Source: an uncultured Bacteroidota bacterium
Lineage (GTDB): Bacteria; Bacteroidota; Bacteroidia; Chitinophagales; Chitinophagaceae
Reading direction: 5' to 3'
Length of the DNA: 24,644 nucleotides
Assembly: GCA_903912405.1 (NCBI GenBank)
Contig: CAIWHF010000253.1
Span: 1 to 24,644 of the forward strand
Made by a program: the position numbers and the translations under genes. The notes below the pieces were generated by a model that was not told the origin of the DNA, did not search any database, and saw only the letters and a program-made list of their open reading frames with translations. Shown piece after piece: positions 1-7,075 of the stretch. Numbering within the stretch: position 1 is the stretch's first letter; each line of letters starts with the position of its first letter.

Positions 1-122
1 TAAATAAAGTATATAATAAATTGAATAGCATTATATTATGGTAGAAAATTTTTTACAATAAGCAATGCTACTGGAAAATAGCAAATTACTGTTCGTTTGA
101 CAAGATGTCATAGGTATAAACA

Positions 123-159
123 AAAAAAATCACCGTAAATAGGCTTACGGTGATTTTTT
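123..159. terminator. Bidirectional intrinsic terminator downstream of mtaB
   Basis: A perfect hairpin is visible: the arm AATCACCGTAA (128-138) pairs with TTACGGTGATT (145-155) around a 6-nt loop. It is flanked by an A-run on the left and a T-run on the right, so it can work on both strands. It lies about 20 bp past the stop codon of mtaB and should end that minus-strand transcript. Bases 1-122 are AT-rich and hold no gene that I can recognise; a plus-strand gene to the left of the window could share this terminator. Confidence 0.85.
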
Positions 160-180
160 GTCATTTAGTTTAGGTAAACT

Positions 181-1458
181 TTATAAGTTCAACATTTCTA
201 TTGAGTTAACTCTTTCTTTTTGGTATGGAACCTGAATTTTGATATAATTGTCGCTATACCCCTCCATCATTCCATTTTTATCGGCTTGCTCAAACAAAAC
301 AGCTCGAGTCTGACCACGATGTTGCTCCGTAAAAAAGTTCATTTTTTGAAATGATAAATTTCTTAATATTTTATTTCGTTGATTTCGGATCTCGATCGGC
401 ACCACCGGTTCCAACAAAATTGCCTGGGTATGATCGCGCTCGGAATAGGTAAACACATGTAAATAATTTACATCTATTTCGTGTAGGAACTTGAACGTAT
501 CTTGAAAATCTTCATCCGTCTCCGTAGGGAAACCGACAATCACATCGACCCCAATACAACAATGAGGCATTAACTTTTTAATATATTCAACTCTTTCTTT
601 ATATAATTCTCTTTGGTAACGTCGCTTCATGAGACCCAAAATTCGGTTATTGCCACTTTGAAGGGGAATATGAAAATGAGGCATGAATTTTTTAGATTGT
701 GCAACAAATTCTATGATCTCATTACTCAATAAATTGGGTTCTATCGACGAGATTCTAAAGCGCTCGATACCCGAATCAAAGTCTTCTATAGCCTTTAAAA
801 GGTCTAAAAAGTTGTATTCTTTGCGCTTTCCACCCTCATTGCCCTTGCCAAAATCGCCTAAATTGATGCCCGTAAGCACGATTTCCTTACAATCTTTCTG
901 TGCAATTTCTTTTATGCGCTCCAAAACGCCTTCAATTTCATCACTTCTGCTATGTCCGCGAGCTAAAGGTATGGTACAAAAACTACAGTTATAGTCGCAA
1001 CCATCTTGTACTTTAAGAAAGGTGCGGGTACGATCATTTTGTGAAAAAGAGCTATGAAATCCTTCTATATCTTCAATATCACAAGAACAAATTTTAGTGC
1101 TATCGCCTTTTGTAAAGGCTTTAAGGTGACTAACAATATTGAATTTTTCTGCTGCGCCCAATACCAAGTCTACGCCCTCAATTTCTGCAATTTCAGTAGG
1201 TTTGAGCTGTGCGTAGCAACCCGTGATAACCACTATACTTTCTGGGGCTTTTTTCTGTATTTTTCGTACGATTTGTCGGCACTCTTTATCGGCATTTTCT
1301 GTTACCGAACAGGTATTGATGACATATACATCGGCAATATCCTCGAAATTGATTTTGGTAAAACCTTCTTGCTCCAATAATCTACTGAGCGAAGAAGTTT
1401 CGGAGTAATTTAATTTACAACCTAAAGTATGAAAGGCAACTTTTTTTATGGATTCCAT
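181..1458 (-). CDS. mtaB: tRNA (N6-L-threonylcarbamoyladenosine(37)-C2)-methylthiotransferase MtaB
   Basis: This 425-residue radical-SAM methylthiotransferase converts t6A37 to ms2t6A37 in ANN-decoding tRNAs, using two [4Fe-4S] clusters and SAM in the cytoplasm. The N-terminal UPF0004 domain carries the three auxiliary-cluster cysteines, C14 (HTLGCKLN), C50 (INTCS) and C81 (ITGCYAQ). The radical-SAM triad is C154, C158 and C161 in GCDYNCSFC, followed by IPLARG. A short TRAM-like tail fills the last 60 or so residues. The HTLGCKLN opening is typical of MtaB; the MiaB paralogue at 5509-6930 opens with YGCAMN instead. The ATG at 1458 is the natural start because a -7 box lies only 7 bp upstream. 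The gene is monocistronic or first in its transcript and ends at the hairpin at 123-159. Length is normal for the family. Confidence 0.95.
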   Translation of the reverse strand: MESIKKVAFHTLGCKLNYSETSSLSRLLEQEGFTKINFEDIADVYVINTCSVTENADKECRQIVRKIQKKAPESIVVITGCYAQLKPTEIAEIEGVDLVLGAAEKFNIVSHLKAFTKGDSTKICSCDIEDIEGFHSSFSQNDRTRTFLKVQDGCDYNCSFCTIPLARGHSRSDEIEGVLERIKEIAQKDCKEIVLTGINLGDFGKGNEGGKRKEYNFLDLLKAIEDFDSGIERFRISSIEPNLLSNEIIEFVAQSKKFMPHFHIPLQSGNNRILGLMKRRYQRELYKERVEYIKKLMPHCCIGVDVIVGFPTETDEDFQDTFKFLHEIDVNYLHVFTYSERDHTQAILLEPVVPIEIRNQRNKILRNLSFQKMNFFTEQHRGQTRAVLFEQADKNGMMEGYSDNYIKIQVPYQKERVNSIEMLNL

Positions 1459-1465
1459 TAGTTTG

Positions 1466-1473
1466 CAAAGGTA
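1466..1473 (-). promoter_or_regulatory. Bacteroidota -7 promoter element of mtaB
   Basis: TACCTTTG on the minus strand is an exact match to the TAnnTTTG -7 consensus of the Bacteroidota housekeeping sigma factor. Only seven bases (CAAACTA) separate it from the mtaB ATG, which would put the transcription start at or next to the start codon. No TTTG is found at the expected 19 bp spacing upstream. Confidence 0.6.
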
Positions 1474-1506
1474 ACTAATCGTTTTAAAAAAAGCACTTGC
1501 TTTGTA

Positions 1507-2547
1507 TTAATGAATGCCCTTTTTGTTTAAGGCCTCGTGGTAATTTTTTGCGTTTTTTAAATGCTCCTCTAAGGTTTGAGCAAAAATATGCTGCCCGTTT
1601 AAATCTGGATGGGCGCAAAAGAAGAAGTTATTACTCTGGCTTGCATGCAAAACAGCGTCTATGCTGCTTGCCGATGGCATACAAATAGGCGTGGGTGGTA
1701 GGCCTGTATGGATATAAGTGTTAAACGGAGATTCGGTTTTTAAATGATCTTGTATAATACGCTTTATGGTAAAGTTGCCCAGGGCATATTTAATGGTTGG
1801 ATCGGCTTGTAAGGGAATGCCTTTTCGTAAGCGATTAATATAAACACTAGCAATCATCGATTTTTCTGGAACATAATTAGTTTCTTCTTCTACAATGGCT
1901 GCAATGCTAATGATTTCAGGAATAGAAAAACCTAGTGTAGAAGCGGCTTTTCTTCGATCTTCATTCCAAAATTGCATATAGGCTTTGCCGATTTTGGCTA
2001 ATAATTTTTGAGCACTACAGTTCCAATACACTTCATAGGTATTGGGGGTAATAAGGCAAAAACTAGTTTTGGCATTAAGTTGATATTGGTTTAAAAAGGC
2101 TGTATCGGCAAGTAACTGTTTGAGGGCTAGGGTATCGGTTGCCAATTTTTGAGCTATAAAAACTAAAAACTCATGTTGCGTTCTATATTTATTGACTACT
2201 AATTGAATAGCTTCTTGTCGGCCCGAGAAAAGAACTTTTAATAAAGGCAAGGTACCCATCCATGTATCTATAGCAAAGCTACCAGGATGTATATGTTTTG
2301 GATATCCGGTAAGGACGGCTGCCCATTCCAACAATAGTGGAAAGCGAAGTTTGTCTTGCGCGCGTATATCTTCTTTTATATATTCCCAAGTTGCATTGGG
2401 ACGAATTTTTAGTGTTGTATTGGGTGCCTTTACAATAGGTAAGAATAGTATCGCTACAACAAGCAATCCAGCAAAAAGTAGGATTCTAAATACTTTCCCG
2501 GATTTAGATTGGTTGTTTTTTGTATGCGAGCGATTCTTTTTAGCCAT
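1507..2547 (-). CDS. mltG: Endolytic murein transglycosylase MltG (YceG family)
   Basis: This inner-membrane lytic transglycosylase cleaves nascent peptidoglycan strands and is thought to set glycan chain length. A basic N-terminus (MAKKNRSHTK) is followed by one membrane segment at about residues 20-40, giving type-II topology with the catalytic part in the periplasm. The YceG signature is present: IAAIVEEET at about 216-223, with E220 aligning to the E. coli catalytic glutamate, then SVYINRL and the LQADPTIKYALG segment. The C-terminal part has GLPPTPICMPS, the usual substrate-groove loop. At 346 residues it has the family's normal length. It lies 48 bp upstream of mtaB, which has its own -7 box, and downstream of the secG terminator, so it probably has its own promoter. 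No disruption is visible. Confidence 0.92.
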   Translation of the reverse strand: MAKKNRSHTKNNQSKSGKVFRILLFAGLLVVAILFLPIVKAPNTTLKIRPNATWEYIKEDIRAQDKLRFPLLLEWAAVLTGYPKHIHPGSFAIDTWMGTLPLLKVLFSGRQEAIQLVVNKYRTQHEFLVFIAQKLATDTLALKQLLADTAFLNQYQLNAKTSFCLITPNTYEVYWNCSAQKLLAKIGKAYMQFWNEDRRKAASTLGFSIPEIISIAAIVEEETNYVPEKSMIASVYINRLRKGIPLQADPTIKYALGNFTIKRIIQDHLKTESPFNTYIHTGLPPTPICMPSASSIDAVLHASQSNNFFFCAHPDLNGQHIFAQTLEEHLKNAKNYHEALNKKGIH

Positions 2548-2551
2548 GCTA

Positions 2552-2559
2552 CGAAAATA
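2552..2559 (-). promoter_or_regulatory. Possible -7 element of mltG, embedded in the secG terminator T-run
   Basis: The minus strand reads TATTTTCG, one mismatch from TAnnTTTG, just four bases before the mltG ATG. It directly continues the T-run of the secG terminator. The match is weak in AT-rich DNA, and no upstream -33 TTTG fits the spacing. Confidence 0.3.
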
Positions 2560-2560
2560 A

Positions 2561-2590
2561 AAAAAACCTGCAGCAAGTGCAGGTTTTTTT
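2561..2590 (-). terminator. Intrinsic terminator after secG
   Basis: CCTGCA (2567-2572) pairs with TGCAGG (2578-2583) around the loop GCAAG, flanked by six A's on the left and seven T's on the right. On the minus strand it follows the secG stop by 17 bp and precedes mltG by 13 bp. It closes the miaB-to-secG transcription unit and structurally could act on both strands. Confidence 0.8.
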
Positions 2591-2607
2591 ATATAAATGT
2601 TTTGTAA

Positions 2608-2898
2608 TTATTTAGCAGGTTTAGCAGGAGCACTTTTTTCTGCTGGAGCTTTAGTTTCTGGAGCTTTTTTAGTTTTTTCAAAAAACACTACAGAAAGAAT
2701 ACATAAAGCTGCAATAACACCCATGGTTGTCCAAGTTCCTTTTTCCATTACATCGGTACTTTGCTTTACGCCCATTACTTGAGAGCCAATGCTACCAAAA
2801 GAACCAGTAAGTCCGCCACCTTTAGGGTTTTGGATTAAAATAAAGAAAGCGAGGATAACACACGCAATTAGGATAATTATAGTAGATAAAACGATCAT
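2608..2898 (-). CDS. secG: Preprotein translocase subunit SecG
   Basis: SecG is the small non-essential subunit of the SecYEG channel in the inner membrane and aids SecA-driven protein export. The 96-residue product has two hydrophobic helices, at about residues 2-22 and 57-74. Between them is the diagnostic cytoplasmic loop: LIQNPKGGGLTGSFG at about 22-36, followed by a region naming no other family. The tail (about 75-96) is rich in K, A, P and E and looks disordered, as is common in Bacteroidota SecG. It starts 3 bp after the stop of the TPR-like gene, so it is translated from the same mRNA, and it is the last gene before the hairpin at 2561-2590. The call rests on the loop motif and topology. 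Confidence 0.92.
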   Translation of the reverse strand: MIVLSTIIILIACVILAFFILIQNPKGGGLTGSFGSIGSQVMGVKQSTDVMEKGTWTTMGVIAALCILSVVFFEKTKKAPETKAPAEKSAPAKPAK

Positions 2899-2901
2899 AA
2901 A

Positions 2902-3741
2902 TTATTCTTTTATAATTTTTTCAATGAGTGCTGCAAAGTAACTACTTTTTTTAGGATTTTGCAAACTTAATTTTTTATACATAGCAATAGCGTCTTCTTT
3001 TTTCCCTTGTTTATGCAAAATGCTAGCTAGCGCTTCGCTGATTAAGCCATTTTCATTGCTAATAGAGTTGACCGCCATTTCAAATACATTTTCTGGGATA
3101 TCATCGTCTTCGTCGCCAAGTGCTTGTGCAAGCTTTTCTCTTTGCCACATGCTTTTCAACGCTTTAGCTTCTTGTTTTTCTTCTTTTTGCTTCTCTGCAT
3201 TGGTTTTGTAATAGTTGAGCCATTCTGCAAAGCTCATCACTACCATCAGTGATTTATCGGCATCGTCCTCTTCTATATTTGAAGCTGTTTGCAATTCTTG
3301 TATATCTTCGGGTATATCATTTGATACTTCTATTCCTTGATGTAAGAAATAGTCCTCAGTATATACCGGTTGCAATAAATCGGATGTAATATCGGAGCTT
3401 ATTGTATCCTTTTCTTCCGAAGCTATTATTGCTTGCAGTGCTTCCTCTTCTTCTGTACTCCATTCATCAATTGATGTTGCAGCATCTTCAATATTAAAGC
3501 TAGCATCGTTGGCTAACCATTGATTAAACTTTATCCAGTTTTGAACATAGAGATAGACTGCGTCAATTATAGCACTACTTAATTGACGGTTATTTTCTAA
3601 ATAAGCTCTTTTAGCTTTGATATAATGTGCAGGAACAAAATAGGGGTATTGCACTAATAAAGCATCCAAAGCTTTTTGGTCGAGACTTTCTATAGCCGCC
3701 GACGAAGTAAAATAGGTATGTAGTTGTTCGTTCGAAATCAT
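2902..3741 (-). CDS. TPR-like acidic protein of unknown function
   Basis: This is a 279-residue protein without a signal peptide or membrane segment, so probably cytoplasmic. The N-terminus (about 1-80) is helical with an LDALLVQYPYFVPAHYIKAKR stretch resembling a helix-turn-helix repeat. The middle (about 85-185) is acidic and probably disordered. The C-terminal 60 residues contain a TPR-like helix pair: GLISEALASILHKQGKKEDA, then AMYKKLSLQNP. I do not recognise a named family. It sits between lptE (15 bp upstream) and secG (3 bp downstream), an arrangement I recall from other Bacteroidota. A scaffold role in envelope export or LPS transport can be guessed from the neighbours, but nothing in the sequence proves it. 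Confidence 0.75.
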   Translation of the reverse strand: MISNEQLHTYFTSSAAIESLDQKALDALLVQYPYFVPAHYIKAKRAYLENNRQLSSAIIDAVYLYVQNWIKFNQWLANDASFNIEDAATSIDEWSTEEEEALQAIIASEEKDTISSDITSDLLQPVYTEDYFLHQGIEVSNDIPEDIQELQTASNIEEDDADKSLMVVMSFAEWLNYYKTNAEKQKEEKQEAKALKSMWQREKLAQALGDEDDDIPENVFEMAVNSISNENGLISEALASILHKQGKKEDAIAMYKKLSLQNPKKSSYFAALIEKIIKE

Positions 3742-3756
3742 TTTAATTATTAAGGG

Positions 3757-4257
3757 CTACCAATTTACAAATGCTTTATTAAAAATATCATCTGCTAATT
3801 GATTGCCAATGTCTTCAATTAATTTTTGCTCTACACTTTGTAGTGTTTGCGTAGCGCTAAAGTCTGCAAATCTATTAAAGCTTTGTGTGAAATTAGCTTT
3901 TTCGTTTTTCTTATTTTTAAAAATAATTTCTACGCTAATATTAAGTCTATTGAGAGAAGCGGTTTGATTGTTTTGCAAACCCGATACACTTACTTCATAA
4001 TTGGTAATGGTGCCCGATAAATCATAATCTGCAGCATCATTATTAATAGGTGCTAAACCTGTTTGTGATAAAATGCGCGTTTTAATTTTTTCAGATACAT
4101 TAGCACTTAAAGAAGGCACAATATTTCTCGAATTATTTTCAAGTACATGAATATAAATTGATTTACCTTCAATAGTAGCACCGGTAAAACTATAGACGCC
4201 ACAAGAAGCTAGTAATACGCTGAACAATACGATAATTAGTGGGGTATATGTTCTCAT
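3757..4257 (-). CDS. lptE: LptE-like LPS-assembly lipoprotein
   Basis: LptE is the outer-membrane lipoprotein that plugs the LptD barrel and helps insert lipopolysaccharide into the outer leaflet. The 166-residue product has a lipoprotein signal, MRTYTPLIIVLFSVLLASC, with lipobox LASC and acylated C19. The mature start GVYSFTGATIEGKSIYIHVL is followed by an alternating beta/alpha pattern, ending with a helix (SVEQKLIEDIGNQLADDIFNKAF) that is typical of Bacteroidota LptE. Family identity rests on this pattern, since LptE sequences diverge strongly from E. coli. The ATG overlaps the stop of the upstream sigma-54 activator by 4 bp (ATGA), implying coupled translation. Confidence 0.83.
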   Translation of the reverse strand: MRTYTPLIIVLFSVLLASCGVYSFTGATIEGKSIYIHVLENNSRNIVPSLSANVSEKIKTRILSQTGLAPINNDAADYDLSGTITNYEVSVSGLQNNQTASLNRLNISVEIIFKNKKNEKANFTQSFNRFADFSATQTLQSVEQKLIEDIGNQLADDIFNKAFVNW

Positions 4258-5498
4258 TCTTCTATTCCAAATTCTTTTATTTTTCGATACAGCGTACGCT
4301 CCGAAATTCCCAATTCTTGTGCAGCTAAATTTCTTCTTCCTTTATGTTTTTTGAGCGACTTGATAATAAATTCTTTTTCTCGTTCTGCTAATTGTAAATT
4401 CTCTTCTACAAAATGCGTTGCTTGTGCCGTTTCACTAGGGTGTAATAAAATGGGACTATTAATGCTTACCGGATTTGCAAATTCAGTTGTATTGGAATAG
4501 TTATTAGGTAGGTTTGTTTCCGTAAACGGAGTGGCTGGCATAAAGCCTTGTTGATGCGCCATTTCGAATAATAACTTTTTTAGATCGCTGATATCTTTTT
4601 TCAAATCAAAAAATAATTTGTACAAAAAGTCTTTATCGGCACCTGCAAATTCTGTATCAAATGGTTGTTGGTTCATAGCAGTCAATACGGGTAAATAATT
4701 ATTGTTTTGATGGGGAACAATCTTAGGTATATACTGATAGATAGATTCGGCCGAAATATTTTTATCGATACTTAAAACAGAAATCTGTTCTGCCATATTT
4801 TTAAGCTCTCGGATATTACCAGGCCAAGCATAATTGGTGAGTAATTGAAAGGCTTGCGCATCTAATTGAATACCGGGCATTTTATATTTCTCCGAAAAAT
4901 CGGCTGCAAATTTTCTAAACAGTAATGGAATATCTTCTTTGCGATCGCGCAAAGCCGGCACTCTTATAGGTACCGTGTTCAGACGATAATATAAATCTTC
5001 TCTAAAGCGGCCTAAATGATTGGCATTGATCAATTCTCTATTTGTTGCGGCAACAACACGCACATTTGTTTTTTGAACTTTCGATGAACCCACTCTAATA
5101 AATTCGCCCGTTTCTAATACACGCAACAAACGAGCTTGTGTGCCAATAGGCATTTCACCTATTTCATCTAAGAAAATTGTGCCTCCGTTAACCGTTTCAA
5201 AATAGCCTTTTCTACTATCTACGGCTCCCGTAAAGGCTCCTTTTTCATGACCAAATAATTCACTATCAATTGTGCCTTCTGGAATGGCCCCACAGTTTAC
5301 AGCAATAAAAGGATTGTGTTTGCGTGCCGATAAATTATGGATGATATGCGAAAAAGCTTCTTTACCAACCCCACTTTCACCCATGATTAATACGGTAAGG
5401 TCGGTATTAGCTACCTGGCTGGCTACGGTTATAGCATAATTAAGTGCCGGAGCACTCCCAATAATTCCAAATCTATTTTTAATACTTTGTATATCCAT
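4254..5498 (-). CDS. Sigma-54-dependent AAA+ transcriptional activator without sensor domain
   Basis: This is a bacterial enhancer-binding protein that uses ATP hydrolysis to remodel RpoN (sigma-54) holoenzyme. Of 414 residues, the AAA+ domain begins almost at once: Walker A GESGVGKE (40-47), the sigma-54-contacting loop GAFTGA (87-92), and Walker B IFLDEIGEMP (108-117). The arginine-rich FREDLYYRLNTVPI segment and the NIRELKN helix follow. A linker with a heptad-like helix (about 287-312) leads to a Fis-type helix-turn-helix at about 388-412 (RNLAAQELGISERTLYRKI). There is no receiver, GAF or PAS domain at the N-terminus, so activity may be constitutive or set by a partner or its own level. 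It starts 10 bp after miaB and overlaps lptE by 4 bp. The target genes are unknown. Confidence 0.92.
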   Translation of the reverse strand: MDIQSIKNRFGIIGSAPALNYAITVASQVANTDLTVLIMGESGVGKEAFSHIIHNLSARKHNPFIAVNCGAIPEGTIDSELFGHEKGAFTGAVDSRKGYFETVNGGTIFLDEIGEMPIGTQARLLRVLETGEFIRVGSSKVQKTNVRVVAATNRELINANHLGRFREDLYYRLNTVPIRVPALRDRKEDIPLLFRKFAADFSEKYKMPGIQLDAQAFQLLTNYAWPGNIRELKNMAEQISVLSIDKNISAESIYQYIPKIVPHQNNNYLPVLTAMNQQPFDTEFAGADKDFLYKLFFDLKKDISDLKKLLFEMAHQQGFMPATPFTETNLPNNYSNTTEFANPVSINSPILLHPSETAQATHFVEENLQLAEREKEFIIKSLKKHKGRRNLAAQELGISERTLYRKIKEFGIEE

Positions 5499-5508
5499 AA
5501 AATAAATT

Positions 5509-6930
5509 TTAAGCGTCCACTAAATGCCCTATTAATGTAGCCTGACTTGCCTTTGTAACGCTTACCTGCACATACATTCCTTTTGTTATTGGCGCTTCTG
5601 TTTTAGGGAATACAATCATTTTATTTTGACTATTTCTGCCACTCCAATCTTTATTACTTTTTTTACTATCGCCCTCTACCAGTACCTCAAATGTTTTGCC
5701 TATATCTTGTAGATTACTTGCCAATGATAATTGTCCTTGCAATGCAATAATTTCATCTAAGCGTCTCATTTTATCGGCTTCACTTACATCATCTTGGTAG
5801 CGTTTAGCTGCCAAAGTACCTGGTCGTTCGCTATAAGCATACATGTAAGAAAACTCGTATTTGCTTTGTCGCATGATATCCAACGTATCTTGATGGTCGG
5901 CTTCTGTTTCTGTGCAAAAACCCACAATAATATCGGAGCTGATTGCACAATCCGGCATAATTTCTTTAATGCGTTTTACTTTGCTCAAATACCATTCTTT
6001 GGTATAAGTTCTATTCATCAATTGTAGTATACGCGTATTGCCACTTTGCACGGGTAAGTGAATGTATTTGCAAATATTTGGGTATTTGGCCATTACATGC
6101 AATACCTCATCGGTAATATCTTTTGGATGCGAAGTGCTAAAACGAACGCGTAATTGAGGATCAATGAGGGCTACCATTTCTAAAAGCTTATCAAACGTAA
6201 TCGCTTCCGTTTCGGTACCCGGTTGATAATGATAACTATCTACGTTTTGTCCTAATAGCGTTACTTCTTTGTATCCTTCTGCAACTAATTGTTTGCACTC
6301 TTCAATAATGCTTGCTACATCTCTACTGCGCTCTCTACCACGGGTAAAAGGCACTACACAAAACGAACACATATTATTGCACCCACGCATAATGCTAACA
6401 AATGCAGTTATTCCGTTTTGATTTAAACGAACAGGCGAAATGTCGGCATAGGTTTCTTCTCTGCTCAATAAAACATTTACACTTTTCTGTCCAGATTCGG
6501 CTTCTTCAATTAAGCTAGGCAAACTTCTATAAGCATCCGGACCTACAACAATATCTACTAGTTTTTCCTCTTCTAATAATTTTGCTTTCAAACGCTCTGC
6601 CATACAGCCCAAAACACCTACCAATAAACTTGGATTTGTTTTTTTGAACATAGCATAATTTTGCAATTTATTGCGAACGGTTTGTTCCGCTTTTTCGCGG
6701 ATAGAGCAGGTGTTGATGAAGATCAAATCGGCTTCTTCAATGATGCGGGTGGCACCAAAGCCTTTATCATTCAAAATGGAGGCAACGATTTCAGAGTCAC
6801 TAAAATTCATGGCACAGCCATAGCTTTCTATATAAAATTTCTTGTTGTAGCTATTTGGGTCGTTGGCAAAAGGAGCATATACTTCGCCTTGTTTTGCTTC
6901 ATTGATATCTTTGCTGATAAGCGTTTCCAT
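5509..6930 (-). CDS. miaB: tRNA-2-methylthio-N6-dimethylallyladenosine synthase MiaB
   Basis: MiaB adds the 2-methylthio group to i6A37 of tRNAs reading UNN codons, using SAM and two [4Fe-4S] clusters. Numbered from the ATG at 6930 (473 residues), the UPF0004 domain has C39 (YGCAMN), C75 (NTCSIR) and C109 (GCMAERL). The radical-SAM triad is C184, C188 and C191 in GCNNMCSFCVVPFTRGRE. A TRAM domain for tRNA binding ends the protein (QGQLSLASNLQDIGKTFEVL onwards). A longer frame begins at a TTG at 6954, but that codon lies inside a perfect -7 promoter box (6952-6959), so the ATG at 6930 is the better start. It is the first gene of the five-gene unit that ends at secG. Confidence 0.95.
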   Translation of the reverse strand: METLISKDINEAKQGEVYAPFANDPNSYNKKFYIESYGCAMNFSDSEIVASILNDKGFGATRIIEEADLIFINTCSIREKAEQTVRNKLQNYAMFKKTNPSLLVGVLGCMAERLKAKLLEEEKLVDIVVGPDAYRSLPSLIEEAESGQKSVNVLLSREETYADISPVRLNQNGITAFVSIMRGCNNMCSFCVVPFTRGRERSRDVASIIEECKQLVAEGYKEVTLLGQNVDSYHYQPGTETEAITFDKLLEMVALIDPQLRVRFSTSHPKDITDEVLHVMAKYPNICKYIHLPVQSGNTRILQLMNRTYTKEWYLSKVKRIKEIMPDCAISSDIIVGFCTETEADHQDTLDIMRQSKYEFSYMYAYSERPGTLAAKRYQDDVSEADKMRRLDEIIALQGQLSLASNLQDIGKTFEVLVEGDSKKSNKDWSGRNSQNKMIVFPKTEAPITKGMYVQVSVTKASQATLIGHLVDA

Positions 6931-6951
6931 TGCTAGGTTTCTAATTTTATT

Positions 6952-6982
6952 CAAAGTTACGACAAATTGACATGTTTGCTAA
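6952..6982 (-). promoter_or_regulatory. Bacteroidota promoter of the miaB-to-secG operon
   Basis: The minus strand has TAACTTTG at 6959-6952, an exact TAnnTTTG -7 element. Exactly 19 bp upstream is TTAG (6982-6979), one mismatch from the -33 TTTG. A start site about 7 bases downstream of the -7 element gives a leader of about 15 nt to the ATG at 6930. No other comparable promoter is seen before the four downstream genes. Confidence 0.65.
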
Positions 6983-7050
6983 TGCGAAACCTTAATTTTT
7001 ATATAATAATTGCTTAAAAAAGGAGCTGTTTTTATTTAAAAAAATAATCC

Positions 7051-7058
7051 GACTTTTG
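7051..7058 (+). promoter_or_regulatory. Possible -7 element of the T9SS cargo gene
   Basis: GACTTTTG differs by one base from TAnnTTTG and lies 17 bp before the ATG at 7076, a spacing that would give a leader of about 10 nt. No clean -33 TTTG is present at 19-20 bp. Together with the miaB promoter this fills the 145-bp divergent region. Confidence 0.35.
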
Positions 7059-7075
7059 TAGCTCCAATTCAACCA

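Noticed and set aside
6931..6954. Longer MiaB frame starting at TTG (6954)
   Set aside because: The TTG is part of the -7 box TAACTTTG at 6952-6959, so it would lie upstream of the expected mRNA start. The ATG at 6930 gives a normal length.
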